Numbered from the stretch's first letter, positions 1 to 10,846 are shown. The stretch: DNA of 64,000 nt from Thermus thermamylovorans (GCF_004307015.1 NZ_SIJL01000004.1:62001-126000); one strand, 5' to 3'. Notes: generated by a model from the sequence alone, not told the origin. Translations and numbers: made by a program.

Positions 1-633
1 CGCTGGGCCGCCCACTGGTTGGAGAAAGTCCATGGGATCGGGCGGGTGCACGCCGTGCCCAACGGGGTGGACCCGGAGCGCTTCCGCCCACCCCTTCCAG
101 GGGAGCGGGAGGCCTTGCGGGTGCGGTACGGGTTCACCCGGTTCACCGTCTTGGTCCCGGCCCGGATGAGCCCGGAGAAAAACCACCTGGCGGTGCTGCG
201 CACGGCGAGGCTCCTGCCGCAAGCGGATTTCCTGCTGGTGGGGACAGGAGAACTCTTGGGGTTATGGCAGAGGGCGGCGAGGCTTTTGCGTCTGGGGAAC
301 GTGCGCTTTTTGGGGCGGCGCCAGGACATGCCCGAGCTCTACCGGGCCGCGGACGCGGTCCTCCTCCCCACCCTGGGGGAGAACCAGAGCCTGGCCACCC
401 TGGAGGCCATGGCCTCCGGCCTCCCCGTGGTCACCACCCCCATCCCCGCCCAGCGGGAGCTGGTGGAAGACGGCCGGACGGGAAGGCTCGTCCGCCCCGA
501 CCCCAAGCGGCTGGCCACGGCCCTGGAAAACCTTCCCCCGGGCCTGGGCCAGGCGGCCCGGGCCCACGTCCTCGCCCGGCACACCCTGGAGGCCAGCGCC
601 CGGCAGCTTAAGGCTATATTGGAGGGCATATGA
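1..633 (+). CDS. Glycosyltransferase family 4, C-terminal part (5' end outside window)
   Basis: This is the C-terminal half of a GT-B fold glycosyltransferase. The frame is open from base 1, so the true start lies upstream. The visible part has the nucleotide-sugar half of the family: VPARMSPEKN (the usual 'GR..peKn' loop), then a GENQSLATLEAMASGLPVV segment carrying the two Glu residues of the GT4 E-x7-E motif. The stop TGA overlaps the ATG of the UDP-galactopyranose mutase gene (ATGA at 630-633), so the two are translationally coupled. By context it probably adds a sugar to a glycolipid or surface polysaccharide. Donor and acceptor cannot be read from the sequence. Confidence 0.85.
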   Translation, partial: RWAAHWLEKVHGIGRVHAVPNGVDPERFRPPLPGEREALRVRYGFTRFTVLVPARMSPEKNHLAVLRTARLLPQADFLLVGTGELLGLWQRAARLLRLGNVRFLGRRQDMPELYRAADAVLLPTLGENQSLATLEAMASGLPVVTTPIPAQRELVEDGRTGRLVRPDPKRLATALENLPPGLGQAARAHVLARHTLEASARQLKAILEGI

Positions 634-1751
634 AAGCGGATTACCTCATCGTAGGCGCGGGCTTCACCGGGGCCACCCTGGCGGAGCGGATCGCCAGCCA
701 GCTGGGCAAAAAGGTCCTGGTGGTGGACCGCCGGGACCACATCGGGGGGAACGCCTACGACGAGCACGATGCCCACGGGGTCCTGGTCCACCGCTACGGC
801 CCCCACATCTTCCACACCAACAGCAAAAGGGTGTGGGACTACCTCTCCCGCTTCACCGAGTGGCGCCCCTACTTCCACCGGGTGCGGGCGGTGGTGGAGG
901 GGAAGGAGATCCCCCTCCCCTTCAGCCTGGCCTCCTTGCGCAAGCTCTTCTCCGAGCAGCTGGCCGACCGGCTGGAGGAGAAGCTCCTGGCCCACTTCGG
1001 CTACGGGGCCCGGGTGCCCATCCTGAGGCTCAAGGAGGCGGAGGATCCCGACCTCCGCTTCCTGGCGGAGTACGTCTACCGGAACGTGTTCGAGGGCTAC
1101 ACCCTGAAGCAGTGGGGGGTGCGCCCGGAGGAGCTCTCCCCCTCGGTCACCGCCCGGGTGCCGGTCCTGGTGAGCTACGACGAGCGCTACTTCCAGGACA
1201 CCTACCAGGCCATGCCTAAAGAGGGGTACACGGCCCTCTTCCGGCGGATGCTCTCCCACCCCAACATCCGGGTGCTCCTGGGGGCGGACTGGAAGGAGGT
1301 GGAGGGGGAGGTGCGCTTTGACCGCCTCCTTTTCACCGGGCCCATCGACGAGTTCTTCGGCCACCTCCACGGCCCCCTGCCCTACCGCTCCCTGCGCTTC
1401 CAACTGGAAACCCATCCCGTCCCCTGGGCCCAGGAGGTGGGCACGGTGAACTACCCGAGCGAACACCCCTTCACCCGGGTCACGGAGTTCAAGCACCTCA
1501 CGGGGCAGGGCTACCTGCCCCACACCACGGTGGCCTACGAGTACCCGGAGGCCTACGAGCCGGGGCGGAACGAGCCCTACTACCCGGTGCCCAGGGAGGA
1601 GAACGAGGAGCGGTACAGGCTCTACCTGAAGGAGGCGGAGAAGCTCAAGGCGGTTCTCTTTGCCGGGAGGCTGGGGGACTACCGCTACTACAACATGGAC
1701 CAGGCGGTGGCGAGGGCCCTGAAGCTTTTTGAGGAGGTGGCCCGTGGATAG
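630..1751 (+). CDS. glf: UDP-galactopyranose mutase
   Basis: A 373-residue flavoenzyme that interconverts UDP-galactopyranose and UDP-galactofuranose in the cytoplasm. The N-terminus has the FAD-binding dinucleotide fold (IVGAGFTGATLAERIA, then VVDRRDHIGGNAYD). The family block RYGPHIFHTNSKRVWDYL follows at about residues 52-70, and the C-terminus has the GRLGDYRYYNMDQAV motif that closes the FAD site. Length matches the bacterial family (about 370-390). It starts in a 4-bp overlap with the upstream glycosyltransferase and ends 8 bp inside a GlfT-like gene, so donor synthesis and a likely user of UDP-Galf are coupled. Thermus glycolipids are known to contain galactofuranose, which fits. Confidence 0.95.
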   Translation: MKADYLIVGAGFTGATLAERIASQLGKKVLVVDRRDHIGGNAYDEHDAHGVLVHRYGPHIFHTNSKRVWDYLSRFTEWRPYFHRVRAVVEGKEIPLPFSLASLRKLFSEQLADRLEEKLLAHFGYGARVPILRLKEAEDPDLRFLAEYVYRNVFEGYTLKQWGVRPEELSPSVTARVPVLVSYDERYFQDTYQAMPKEGYTALFRRMLSHPNIRVLLGADWKEVEGEVRFDRLLFTGPIDEFFGHLHGPLPYRSLRFQLETHPVPWAQEVGTVNYPSEHPFTRVTEFKHLTGQGYLPHTTVAYEYPEAYEPGRNEPYYPVPREENEERYRLYLKEAEKLKAVLFAGRLGDYRYYNMDQAVARALKLFEEVARG

Positions 1752-2613
1752 GGTGTGCGCGGTGATCGTGACCCACAACCGAAAGGCGCTTCTCAGGGAA
1801 TGCCTGCAGGCGGTTCTCTCCCAGACCCGCCCTCCGGAGCATGTGCTGGTGGTGGACAACGCCTCCACGGACGGGACGCCGGAGATGTTGCGGGAGGAGT
1901 TCCCGCAGGTGGAGGTCCTGCGCCTCCCTGAAAACCAAGGGGGGGCGGGGGGGTTTCACGAGGGGATGCGGCGGGCTTACGAGGCGGGGTACGACTGGCT
2001 TTGGCTCATGGACGACGACACCCTGCCCCGGGCCCGGGCCCTCGAGGCCCTGCTTCAGGCAAGCCGCCTCCCCCTGCGCCCCAAGCCCCAGCTGCTGGCG
2101 AGCCGTCAGTTGCTCCCCAACGGGCGCCCCCATCCCACCGCGGGCTTCGTCAACCCCACGGACCTGCGGCGCCCCCTCCTTTGGCTCAGGCTCCAGCCCG
2201 CCTACCGGCCCATCCGCTGGGCCCTTTTCACCTCCGTCCTCCTGCACCGGGAGGTGGTGGCGGCCTATGGCCTTCCCCATAAGGCTTTCTTCATCTGGGA
2301 GGACGACCTGGAGTATACGGCCAGGGCCCTCCGCAGGGGCCTAGGCCTCCAGGTACGGGAAAGCGAGGTGGTGCACAAAAGCGCCAGCAAGCCTTACCTC
2401 TCAGCCACCACCGGGGAGAACCGGGTGTTCTACGGGGTGCGCAACCGGCTTTGGGTGCTTCGAAGCTCCGCCTTTGGCCCCCTGGGCAAGACCTTCCTCC
2501 TCGCCCAGCTCCTCCTGGGGATCCTGGCCTACCTGGCCTTCCACCCGAGCCGCCGGAGCCTGGAGGAAATCCAAAGCGCCTGGAGGGCCGGCCTGGCGCA
2601 AACCCCGTGGTAA
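1744..2613 (+). CDS. GlfT-like galactofuranosyltransferase (GT2)
   Basis: A 289-residue family 2 glycosyltransferase. GTG at 1744 is preferred over TTG 1729 because GAGGAGGTGG (1731-1740) is well placed as a ribosome site and the protein then begins directly with the GT-A fold (VCAVIVTHNRK). Motifs resemble galactofuranosyltransferases: [18 protein letters not shown], the metal-binding WLMDDDT near residue 90, and FFIWEDDLEYTAR with the acidic catalytic pair, followed by a VVHK His. The C-terminus has a hydrophobic segment (FLLAQLLLGILAYLAF), so it is probably membrane-associated. Its overlap with glf makes UDP-Galf the likely donor; the acceptor is inferred, not seen. Confidence 0.8.
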   Translation: MDRVCAVIVTHNRKALLRECLQAVLSQTRPPEHVLVVDNASTDGTPEMLREEFPQVEVLRLPENQGGAGGFHEGMRRAYEAGYDWLWLMDDDTLPRARALEALLQASRLPLRPKPQLLASRQLLPNGRPHPTAGFVNPTDLRRPLLWLRLQPAYRPIRWALFTSVLLHREVVAAYGLPHKAFFIWEDDLEYTARALRRGLGLQVRESEVVHKSASKPYLSATTGENRVFYGVRNRLWVLRSSAFGPLGKTFLLAQLLLGILAYLAFHPSRRSLEEIQSAWRAGLAQTPW

Positions 2614-2616
2614 GAT
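2611..2616 (+). promoter_or_regulatory. -10 element TAAGAT of a leaderless start, overlapping the upstream stop codon
   Basis: TAAGAT is followed by 7 nt and then GTG 2624. Its first three bases are the stop codon of the preceding glycosyltransferase. This would let the GT4 gene be transcribed separately as a leaderless mRNA. No clear -35 is visible. Confidence 0.45.
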
Positions 2617-2623
2617 ACCCGCG

Positions 2624-3835
2624 GTGCGCCTCTACCGCGTAGGCCTCTTCACCGACGTCTACTTCCCCAACCCCAACGGGGTGTCCACCAGCGTGTACCT
2701 GCTCCTCAGAGAGCTCAGGCGCATGGGGCACGAGGCCTGGGTGGTGGCCCCCCACCATCCCGAGGCCCCCGAGGGGGAGGAGGGGGTGGTGCGGGTGCCC
2801 TCCTTGGCCTACCCCTTTTACGAAGGCCACCAGATCGCCCTGCCCTCCGCCCGCCACCTGCCCACGGGGTTTGAGCTGATCCACACCCACACCCCCCTCA
2901 CCCTGGGGGTCTTCGGCCTCCGGATCGCCCGGAACAAGGGCTTGCCCCACGTCTCCACCTTCCACACCCACTACGAGAAGTACGCCCACTACGTGCCCGG
3001 CCTGGCCTTCCTGGACAGGTACACGGGCATCGTGCCCCGGCTGGCCAAGGCCTTTTACAACCGGGTGGAGGTGGTCATCGCCCCTACAGAACCCGTGCGG
3101 CTCCTGGCGGAGAGCTACGGCATAGAAAGGCCCATCCGGGTGATCCCCACGGGGATCGACAACCGCCTCCTGGAGGAAGCACCCCTTCCCTCCCCCGCTC
3201 CCTGGCCCGAGGGCCGGCGCCGCCTCATCACCGTGGGCCGCCTGGGGAAGGAAAAATCCTTCGACGTGGTCCTGAGGGCGGTGGCGGAGCTGGCCAGGGA
3301 AGAGGACGCCTTCCTGGTGCACATCGGGGAAGGACCCGAGCTCCCCAACCTCCAGCGCCTGGCGCAGGAGCTTGGGGTCCGGGATAGGGTCCGCTTCCTG
3401 GGCCCCGTCCCCTACCGCAGGATCGGGGGCTACTACCGCATGGCGGAGCTCTTCCTCTTCGCCAGCGAGACGGAAACCCAGGGGCTCGTGGTCTGGGAGG
3501 CCCAGGCCATGGGGGTGCCCGTGGTGGCCGTGGGGGCGGAAGGGGTGCTGGAGGGGGTAGAGGAGGGAAAGACGGGGTACCTGGTGCCCCCTAAGGACTT
3601 CCGGGCCCTGGCGGAAAGGGCACAGGAACTCCTAAGGGACGAGGAGAAGCGTAGACGCATGAGCCTCCAGGCCCGGGCCTGGGCCATGGAGCGCTCGGCG
3701 GAGCGCATCGCGGAAAGGATCGTGGCGGTGTACGACGAGGCGGGCGAGATCCTGCGCGTGGAGCCCAAACGGCTCATCTTTCCCTTCCCCCGCCTTCCCC
3801 GAAGTACCCTCGAGGATCGCCCAGGAGGTTTCTAG
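2624..3835 (+). CDS. Glycosyltransferase family 4, diacylglycerol glucosyltransferase type
   Basis: A 403-residue GT-B glycosyltransferase. GTG 2624 is chosen because the conserved N-terminus ([19 protein letters not shown]) begins there and a -10-like hexamer lies 7 nt before it. Family marks are [23 protein letters not shown], the donor loop [10 protein letters not shown], and the E-x7-E region in [18 protein letters not shown]. The N-terminal pattern is close to 1,2-diacylglycerol 3-glucosyltransferases, which make the first sugar of membrane glycolipids; alpha-mannosyltransferases of the same family are an alternative. The last 62 bp overlap the 3' end of the convergent GT2 gene. Confidence 0.85.
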   Translation: MRLYRVGLFTDVYFPNPNGVSTSVYLLLRELRRMGHEAWVVAPHHPEAPEGEEGVVRVPSLAYPFYEGHQIALPSARHLPTGFELIHTHTPLTLGVFGLRIARNKGLPHVSTFHTHYEKYAHYVPGLAFLDRYTGIVPRLAKAFYNRVEVVIAPTEPVRLLAESYGIERPIRVIPTGIDNRLLEEAPLPSPAPWPEGRRRLITVGRLGKEKSFDVVLRAVAELAREEDAFLVHIGEGPELPNLQRLAQELGVRDRVRFLGPVPYRRIGGYYRMAELFLFASETETQGLVVWEAQAMGVPVVAVGAEGVLEGVEEGKTGYLVPPKDFRALAERAQELLRDEEKRRRMSLQARAWAMERSAERIAERIVAVYDEAGEILRVEPKRLIFPFPRLPRSTLEDRPGGF

Positions 3836-4457
3836 CCTGACGCAGGAGGAACCGCCCCCAGCCCCCCTTGAGCCTGCGGGCCGAGGTAAGGACCCGGGCC
3901 TCGGGCACGTAGCGCACCGGGCCCAAGCCCTTGAGCCTCCACCCCAAAAGGACGTCCTCCCGGGCCTCCACCTCGGGGAAGCCGCCCACCTTTAGAGCCG
4001 CTTCCTTCCTGACCATCATGTTGGCTCCCGCCAGGTTGGGACGGCCCAGGAGGGCCACGAGGTTCAAAAAAGCCCGGTAGCCCCACTCGGAAAGGGCGGC
4101 TTCCCAGGGGGAAACCCCGTAAAAGCGCAAGGGGCCGTAAAGAGCCACCGCCCCCTCGGCCCTCCGGGCCAGCGCCTGAAGCCAGGTGGGGGTGGGCCGG
4201 GAGTCGGCGTCGGTCATGGCCACCCACTCCCCCCGGGCGGCCAGGAGGCCTGCCTGGCGGGCGTGGGCCACCCCCCTCTTCCCGCAGTGGACCACCCGCA
4301 CCCCGAAGGCCGCCGCCACCTCCCCCGTGCGGTCGGTGGAGGCGTTGTCCACCACGATCACTTCCAAAGGGGAAAGGCTTTGCCCGAGCACCGCCTCCAG
4401 GCATTGCGGCAGAAGGGCCTCCTCGTTGCGGGCGGGGATTACCACGCTGATGCGCAC
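3774..4457 (-). CDS. Glycosyltransferase family 2
   Basis: A 227-residue GT-A enzyme starting at GTG 4457. It opens with [11 protein letters not shown], then [14 protein letters not shown] and the metal-binding MTDADSRP (the DxD equivalent), and later a [10 protein letters not shown] block typical of single-domain GT2 proteins. No transmembrane segment is obvious. It is divergent from the MFS gene, only 14 bp away, and convergent with the GT4 gene (62-bp overlap of 3' ends). It probably serves the same glycolipid or polysaccharide pathway; substrate unknown. Confidence 0.85.
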   Translation of the reverse strand: MRISVVIPARNEEALLPQCLEAVLGQSLSPLEVIVVDNASTDRTGEVAAAFGVRVVHCGKRGVAHARQAGLLAARGEWVAMTDADSRPTPTWLQALARRAEGAVALYGPLRFYGVSPWEAALSEWGYRAFLNLVALLGRPNLAGANMMVRKEAALKVGGFPEVEAREDVLLGWRLKGLGPVRYVPEARVLTSARRLKGGWGRFLLRQARNLLGDPRGYFGEGGGRER

Positions 4458-4460
4458 GGG

Positions 4461-4466
4461 TATACT
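4461..4466 (+). promoter_or_regulatory. -10 element TATACT for the leaderless MFS gene
   Basis: TATACT matches TATAAT at five of six positions and is followed by TTAGC and then GTG 4472. No ribosome site lies between, as expected for a leaderless transcript. It overlaps the opposed -10 of the minus-strand gene. Confidence 0.6.
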
Positions 4467-4469
4467 TTA
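4464..4469 (-). promoter_or_regulatory. -10 element TAAAGT for the leaderless GT2 gene
   Basis: Read on the minus strand, TAAAGT is followed by ATACCC and then the GTG start at 4457. It shares three base pairs with the plus-strand -10 at 4461-4466. Confidence 0.5.
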
Positions 4470-4471
4470 GC

Positions 4472-5638
4472 GTGTTTCGCTACCTGCCCTGGTCCCGGGA
4501 GGGCTTGGGCCTTTTTTTGCGCCTGATCGTGGCGGTAGGCCTCATGGAGGGGGTACGAAGCGGTTTTTTCGCCGGTCTGCTTCCCTTTTACGCTCCTGAG
4601 TACCTAGGGCTGGGCCCCGCAGCCTTCACCCTGGCCTTCACCTTCCACCACCTGGCGGACAACCTCTCCAAGAGCCTCGGCGGGCTTCTGGCCGAGCGGG
4701 TCGGGCTGGGGCGGGTCCTGAGCCTGGCCGCCTCAGCGGGCCTTGCGGTCCTTCTCTTCATGCCCAACGTCCAGGCCCCCTGGCAGCTTTGGGCCCTGGC
4801 CCTTTTTTGGGGCCTCTCCGTCTCCACCCTCTACCCCGGTCTCATGACCCTGGCCAGCCGCATCGCCGTACCCGGCCGCGAGGCCCGGGCGCTTTCCTTC
4901 ACCCTGACCCTGGTGATGCCCTGGATCGGGGTGGGCCTGGTGGGGGTGGGGCAGGTGGCGCAAAGGGACCCGGAAGGGGCCCGCCTCCTCCTCCTCCTGG
5001 CCCAGGGAGGAGCCTTGCTCCTCCTCCTCAGCCTCCTCCGCCTGCGCATACCCTTGCCCCAGAGGCGGCGGGAAGCCTATCCGTGGGGGCGCCTCCTCTA
5101 CTTCCTGCCCGCGGCCTTTGGCCAGACCTTCGCCCCGGCCCTGGTCTCCCTGTTCGTCCTGCGCTTCGGCATGGAGCGGTTCGGCCTGGAGCCCCTCTAC
5201 CTGGGGGGGCTGCTCTTCCTGGGCGGAGGGGTGGCGGCCCTCCTTTTACCCCTTACGGGAAGGCTGGTGGACCGTAGGGGCTACCGCCTGGCCCTGGTGG
5301 GAGGGCTTTTCCTCCTGGGCCTGGTCATGCTCCGGCTGGGCCTCACCGCCCGCCTGGAGGAAGTGGTCCTCCTGGCCCTCCTGGGAGGCCTGGGCTACAG
5401 CCTCTTCCTACCCGGGTGGAACGGTTTCCTGGCGAGGAACCTGCCCCAGGAGAACCGGGCCGCGGTCTGGGGGGGGCTCATGACCGTGGAGGGCTTCGGG
5501 GTGGCCTTGGGCCCAGCGGCGGGCGGGATTCTTTGGCAACTTTTGGGCATCCACGCCCCCTTTCTTGCTGGGAGCGCGGTCCTGTTGGGCCTGGCCCTTT
5601 TCTATGCCCTAGCCTTCTGGAGGATGCGGTGGAGCTAG
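4472..5638 (+). CDS. MFS transporter
   Basis: A 388-residue integral membrane protein with about twelve hydrophobic segments in two halves, the major facilitator layout. Between TM2 and TM3 is AERVGLGRVLSL, and after the central loop TGRLVDRRGYRLALVGG, both versions of the MFS G-x3-D/E-R-x-G motif. The central cytoplasmic loop is short and basic (PLPQRRREAYPWGR). Substrate cannot be inferred. The 3' end overlaps the start of a polysaccharide deacetylase gene by 10 bp, so export or import of a carbohydrate is possible but unproven. Confidence 0.85.
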   Translation: MFRYLPWSREGLGLFLRLIVAVGLMEGVRSGFFAGLLPFYAPEYLGLGPAAFTLAFTFHHLADNLSKSLGGLLAERVGLGRVLSLAASAGLAVLLFMPNVQAPWQLWALALFWGLSVSTLYPGLMTLASRIAVPGREARALSFTLTLVMPWIGVGLVGVGQVAQRDPEGARLLLLLAQGGALLLLLSLLRLRIPLPQRRREAYPWGRLLYFLPAAFGQTFAPALVSLFVLRFGMERFGLEPLYLGGLLFLGGGVAALLLPLTGRLVDRRGYRLALVGGLFLLGLVMLRLGLTARLEEVVLLALLGGLGYSLFLPGWNGFLARNLPQENRAAVWGGLMTVEGFGVALGPAAGGILWQLLGIHAPFLAGSAVLLGLALFYALAFWRMRWS

Positions 5639-6810
5639 CCCTGGTCCTGATCCTCCTGCTCTACGGGGCCTCGGACCTCCTCTTCCGCTTCCTGGGCCTG
5701 GGGGCCTACGCCCACGGCTCCCGGCGGAAACCCTTGGTGGCCCTCACCTTCGACGACGGCCCCTCGGAGCACACCGAGGCCCTCTTGGCCCTCCTGCGGC
5801 GGCACGGGGTGAGGGCCACCTTCTTCCTCACCGGGGAGCGGGCCAGGACCCGCCCGGAGCTGGTGGAGGCCCTACGCCGGGAAGGCCACCAGGTGGAGGA
5901 CCACGGGGAGTGGCATGGGGTCTGGCGAATCCTCCTCCCCTGGTGGGAGTGGCAGCAGATGAGCCGGAACCCCGGGCGCTACTACCGCCCCCCCCACGGC
6001 CTTCACACCCCCTTCACCCGTCTGTTCGCCCGCCTGTCGGGCAAGCGCATCGCCCTTTGGGACCTGGAAGCCAAGGACTGGCTGGAGCTGCCCCCGGAGG
6101 CCCTGGCGGAAAGGCTCCTCTACTACCTCCGCCCCGGGTCCGTCGTCCTCCTCCACGACGGCCCCGGGCGCACCCTGAGGGTTTTGGAGCTGGCCTTGCC
6201 CCGGATGCTGGCCCTGGGCTACCGCCCCGTCACCCTGGAGGCCCTGGCCCCTCGGCCCCTCACCTTCCGCCTGGCCCTGATCCGCGCCCTCCAGGGGTTC
6301 GAGGAGCGATACAACCGCCGCCACGGGGTGCGGCGGGCGGGCCTGGGCCCCTTCGACCTCTTCCGCCTGGAGAAGCTGCCCTTCCCCGGCCCCGATCTCC
6401 CCGGGCTTCCCCGGGGGGTTCCCGCCTTCGCCCTGCACCTGGAGAGCCAGCGCCTCATGGAGCTCACCCCCTTCGAGGCGGTGCGCCGCCTGCGGCAGAG
6501 CCTGGGGAAGGTGGCGGAACTGGTGGCCCAGGACCCGGAGGTGCGGCTGGTCTACGGCTACAGCTACCTGGCCGGGGGGGGCAAGGCCCTGGGGCTCAAG
6601 GCGGCACCCCTTCCCCTTCCCGTGCGGCTGCTCAACGGCCTGGCCAGCGCCTGGTTCCTCTGGCTCTACCGCGGAGAGCTCCCCCGGCCCACCCGCCCCC
6701 TCACCCAGATGGCCTACCTCAGCCGGGAGGAACTCCTCGCCCTATACCCACCGTCCACTCCCGCTTCCCCACCCCCGGTACCCGGTGAAGGGCAAAGCCC
6801 GCCTCCTTGA
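5629..6810 (+). CDS. Polysaccharide deacetylase (NodB family) with membrane anchor and C-terminal extension
   Basis: A 393-residue protein. GTG 5629 is preferred: GGAGG lies 5 nt upstream and the reading then starts with a hydrophobic anchor (ELALVLILLLYGASDLLF). All five NodB motifs are present: LTFDDGPS; HGEWH as the metal-binding H-x3-H; YYRPPHG; LWDLEAKDW; and VVLLHDG. This indicates a metal-dependent carbohydrate esterase family 4 deacetylase facing the cell exterior. After about residue 205 there is an extra domain of roughly 170 residues that I cannot assign. The last 92 bp, encoding a Pro/Ser-rich tail, are antisense to the 3' end of the next gene. Confidence 0.85.
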   Translation: MELALVLILLLYGASDLLFRFLGLGAYAHGSRRKPLVALTFDDGPSEHTEALLALLRRHGVRATFFLTGERARTRPELVEALRREGHQVEDHGEWHGVWRILLPWWEWQQMSRNPGRYYRPPHGLHTPFTRLFARLSGKRIALWDLEAKDWLELPPEALAERLLYYLRPGSVVLLHDGPGRTLRVLELALPRMLALGYRPVTLEALAPRPLTFRLALIRALQGFEERYNRRHGVRRAGLGPFDLFRLEKLPFPGPDLPGLPRGVPAFALHLESQRLMELTPFEAVRRLRQSLGKVAELVAQDPEVRLVYGYSYLAGGGKALGLKAAPLPLPVRLLNGLASAWFLWLYRGELPRPTRPLTQMAYLSREELLALYPPSTPASPPPVPGEGQSPPP

Positions 6811-7372
6811 GGGCGCGGCGAAAAGCCCCCTGGGCGGAGTAGGTGGCGAGCCTCCCCCCCGGCCTAAGGGCCCGGCGCAAGGCCCGGAGGACGAAGGGGG
6901 ACCAGGCCTCGGGGTTGGCCCTCGGGCTGAAGGGGTCCAGGTAGACCGCCGTGGCCCAGAGGCGGGGGAGCTGGACCTCGCGCACGTCCCCGAAGAGCAC
7001 CCGAAGCTCCCCCCAGGGGCCCGCAAAGCGCTCCGCAGGCCATCGCCCGAGGATGTCCTGGAAGACCTCCTCCGCCAGGGGGAGGGGCAGGCGCACCCGG
7101 GCCAGGAGCTCCCCGGGGAGGGGCTCCCTTTCCACCGCCAGGTACCGGAGGCGCACCCCCCGCAGGAGGGCGCTCTCCAGGGAGGCGCGGAAGTTCACCA
7201 AAAGCCCCAGGCCCACCTCCAGCACCCGGGGGGCCGGGTGCAGGTGGGTGCGGGTCTGCTCCAGGTAGAGCCTCCGGGCCTGCAGGAGGGCCCCCTGCCG
7301 GGGGTGGTAGGCCTCCCCGTAGACGGGGTGGAGGAGGGTGGGGGTGCCGTCTTGGGTGTGGAGGAGGTCCAT
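6719..7372 (-). CDS. MnmC-like SAM-dependent methyltransferase (DUF752 type)
   Basis: A 217-residue protein whose N-terminal motif HPVYGEAYHPRQGALLQARRLYL and VLEVGLGLLVNF resemble the methyltransferase domain of MnmC, which finishes the wobble modification mnm5s2U in tRNA. An acidic AVEREPL at the SAM site and an AVYLDPFSPRANPEAW block support the call. The FAD oxidase half of bifunctional MnmC is absent, as in other stand-alone homologues. Start ATG 7372 has a -10 eight nt upstream that includes GGAGG. The 3' 92 bp overlap the convergent deacetylase gene. Another methylation target is possible. Confidence 0.75.
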   Translation of the reverse strand: MDLLHTQDGTPTLLHPVYGEAYHPRQGALLQARRLYLEQTRTHLHPAPRVLEVGLGLLVNFRASLESALLRGVRLRYLAVEREPLPGELLARVRLPLPLAEEVFQDILGRWPAERFAGPWGELRVLFGDVREVQLPRLWATAVYLDPFSPRANPEAWSPFVLRALRRALRPGGRLATYSAQGAFRRALKEAGFALHRVPGVGKREWTVGIGRGVPPG

Positions 7373-7379
7373 CCTCCGC

Positions 7380-7385
7380 TAGAAT
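7380..7385 (+). promoter_or_regulatory. -10 element TAGAAT for the leaderless DUF554 gene
   Basis: TAGAAT is followed by ACCCCCC and ATG 7393, with no ribosome site, fitting leaderless transcription. Confidence 0.6.
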
Positions 7386-7386
7386 A
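7381..7386 (-). promoter_or_regulatory. -10 element TATTCT for the MnmC-like gene
   Basis: On the minus strand TATTCT is followed by AGCGGAGG and ATG 7372. It overlaps the plus-strand TAGAAT by five base pairs. Confidence 0.5.
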
Positions 7387-7392
7387 CCCCCC

Positions 7393-8136
7393 ATGGAGCT
7401 CACCCTCCTGGACAGGCTCTCGGGAACCCTGGCCAACGCCCTTACGGTGCTCCTGGGCACGGCCCTCGGCCTGGCCCTAAGGGGGAGGCTTCCCGAAGGC
7501 ATGGCCCGCATCCTGGTCCAGGGGGTGGGGCTCACCACCCTCTTTCTCGGCCTCTCCATGGCCGCTGCCCTGGGCGGGGCCAGGGGCGGGGCCATCGACG
7601 GGGTGGTCCTGGGGCTCATCGCCCTGGTCCTGGGCGGCCTCCTCGGGGAGTGGTGGCGCCTGGAGGAGGGGCTGGAGGGGATCGGGGAGAGGGTCAAGCG
7701 GGCGGTGAGGGGCGGGGGCAGCTTCACCGAGGGCTTCGTGGCGGCGAGCCTCCTCTTCTGCGTGGGCCCCATGACCCTCCTGGGCTCTATCCAGAACGGC
7801 CTTACCGGCGACCCCAGCCTACTCCTCCTCAAGGCCACCCTGGACGGGCTCTCTGCCATCGCCCTCACCAGCTCCTTCGGGGTGGGGGTGGGCTTCAGCG
7901 TGCTGGTGATCCTCACCTACCAGGGCGGTGTGGCCCTTCTGGCGGGCACCCTGGCCCAGGCCCTCCCCGACCCCGCCGCCGACCCCCGGGTCCTCCTGGC
8001 CACGGGGGTGGGGGGGCTCATGGTCCTGGGGGTGGGGATCAACCTCCTGGGGCTCACCCGGGTGCGGGTGGCCTCCTTCCTGCCCGCCCTCCTCCTCGCC
8101 CCCCTGGTGTGGTGGCTGGCGGACCTCCTTTCGTAG
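7393..8136 (+). CDS. DUF554 family membrane protein (YdfK-like)
   Basis: A 247-residue protein with about seven transmembrane helices. It shows the DUF554 pattern: a short N-terminal GTLANALTVLLGTALGLALR, the glycine-rich LVLGGLLGEWWRLEEGLE, then the conserved FCVGPMTLLGSIQNGLTGD block in the middle, and a polar helix hairpin near the C-terminus. Function of the family is unknown; transport has been suggested only from topology. It is transcribed away from the MnmC-like gene. A hairpin at 8140-8161 follows. Confidence 0.85.
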   Translation: MELTLLDRLSGTLANALTVLLGTALGLALRGRLPEGMARILVQGVGLTTLFLGLSMAAALGGARGGAIDGVVLGLIALVLGGLLGEWWRLEEGLEGIGERVKRAVRGGGSFTEGFVAASLLFCVGPMTLLGSIQNGLTGDPSLLLLKATLDGLSAIALTSSFGVGVGFSVLVILTYQGGVALLAGTLAQALPDPAADPRVLLATGVGGLMVLGVGINLLGLTRVRVASFLPALLLAPLVWWLADLLS

Positions 8137-8139
8137 GTG

Positions 8140-8161
8140 CCCCGCCCGGGCCTGGGCGGGG
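8140..8161 (+). terminator. GC-rich hairpin after the DUF554 gene
   Basis: An 8-bp perfect stem (CCCCGCCC with GGGCGGGG) and a 6-nt loop lie 3 nt past the stop codon. There is no U-tract, so termination is only likely. Confidence 0.4.
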
Positions 8162-8192
8162 GCCCCCATGGCTCCCGCACGGCCTCAGGCCG

Positions 8193-10818
<2,626 letters not shown>

Positions 10819-10846
<28 letters not shown>

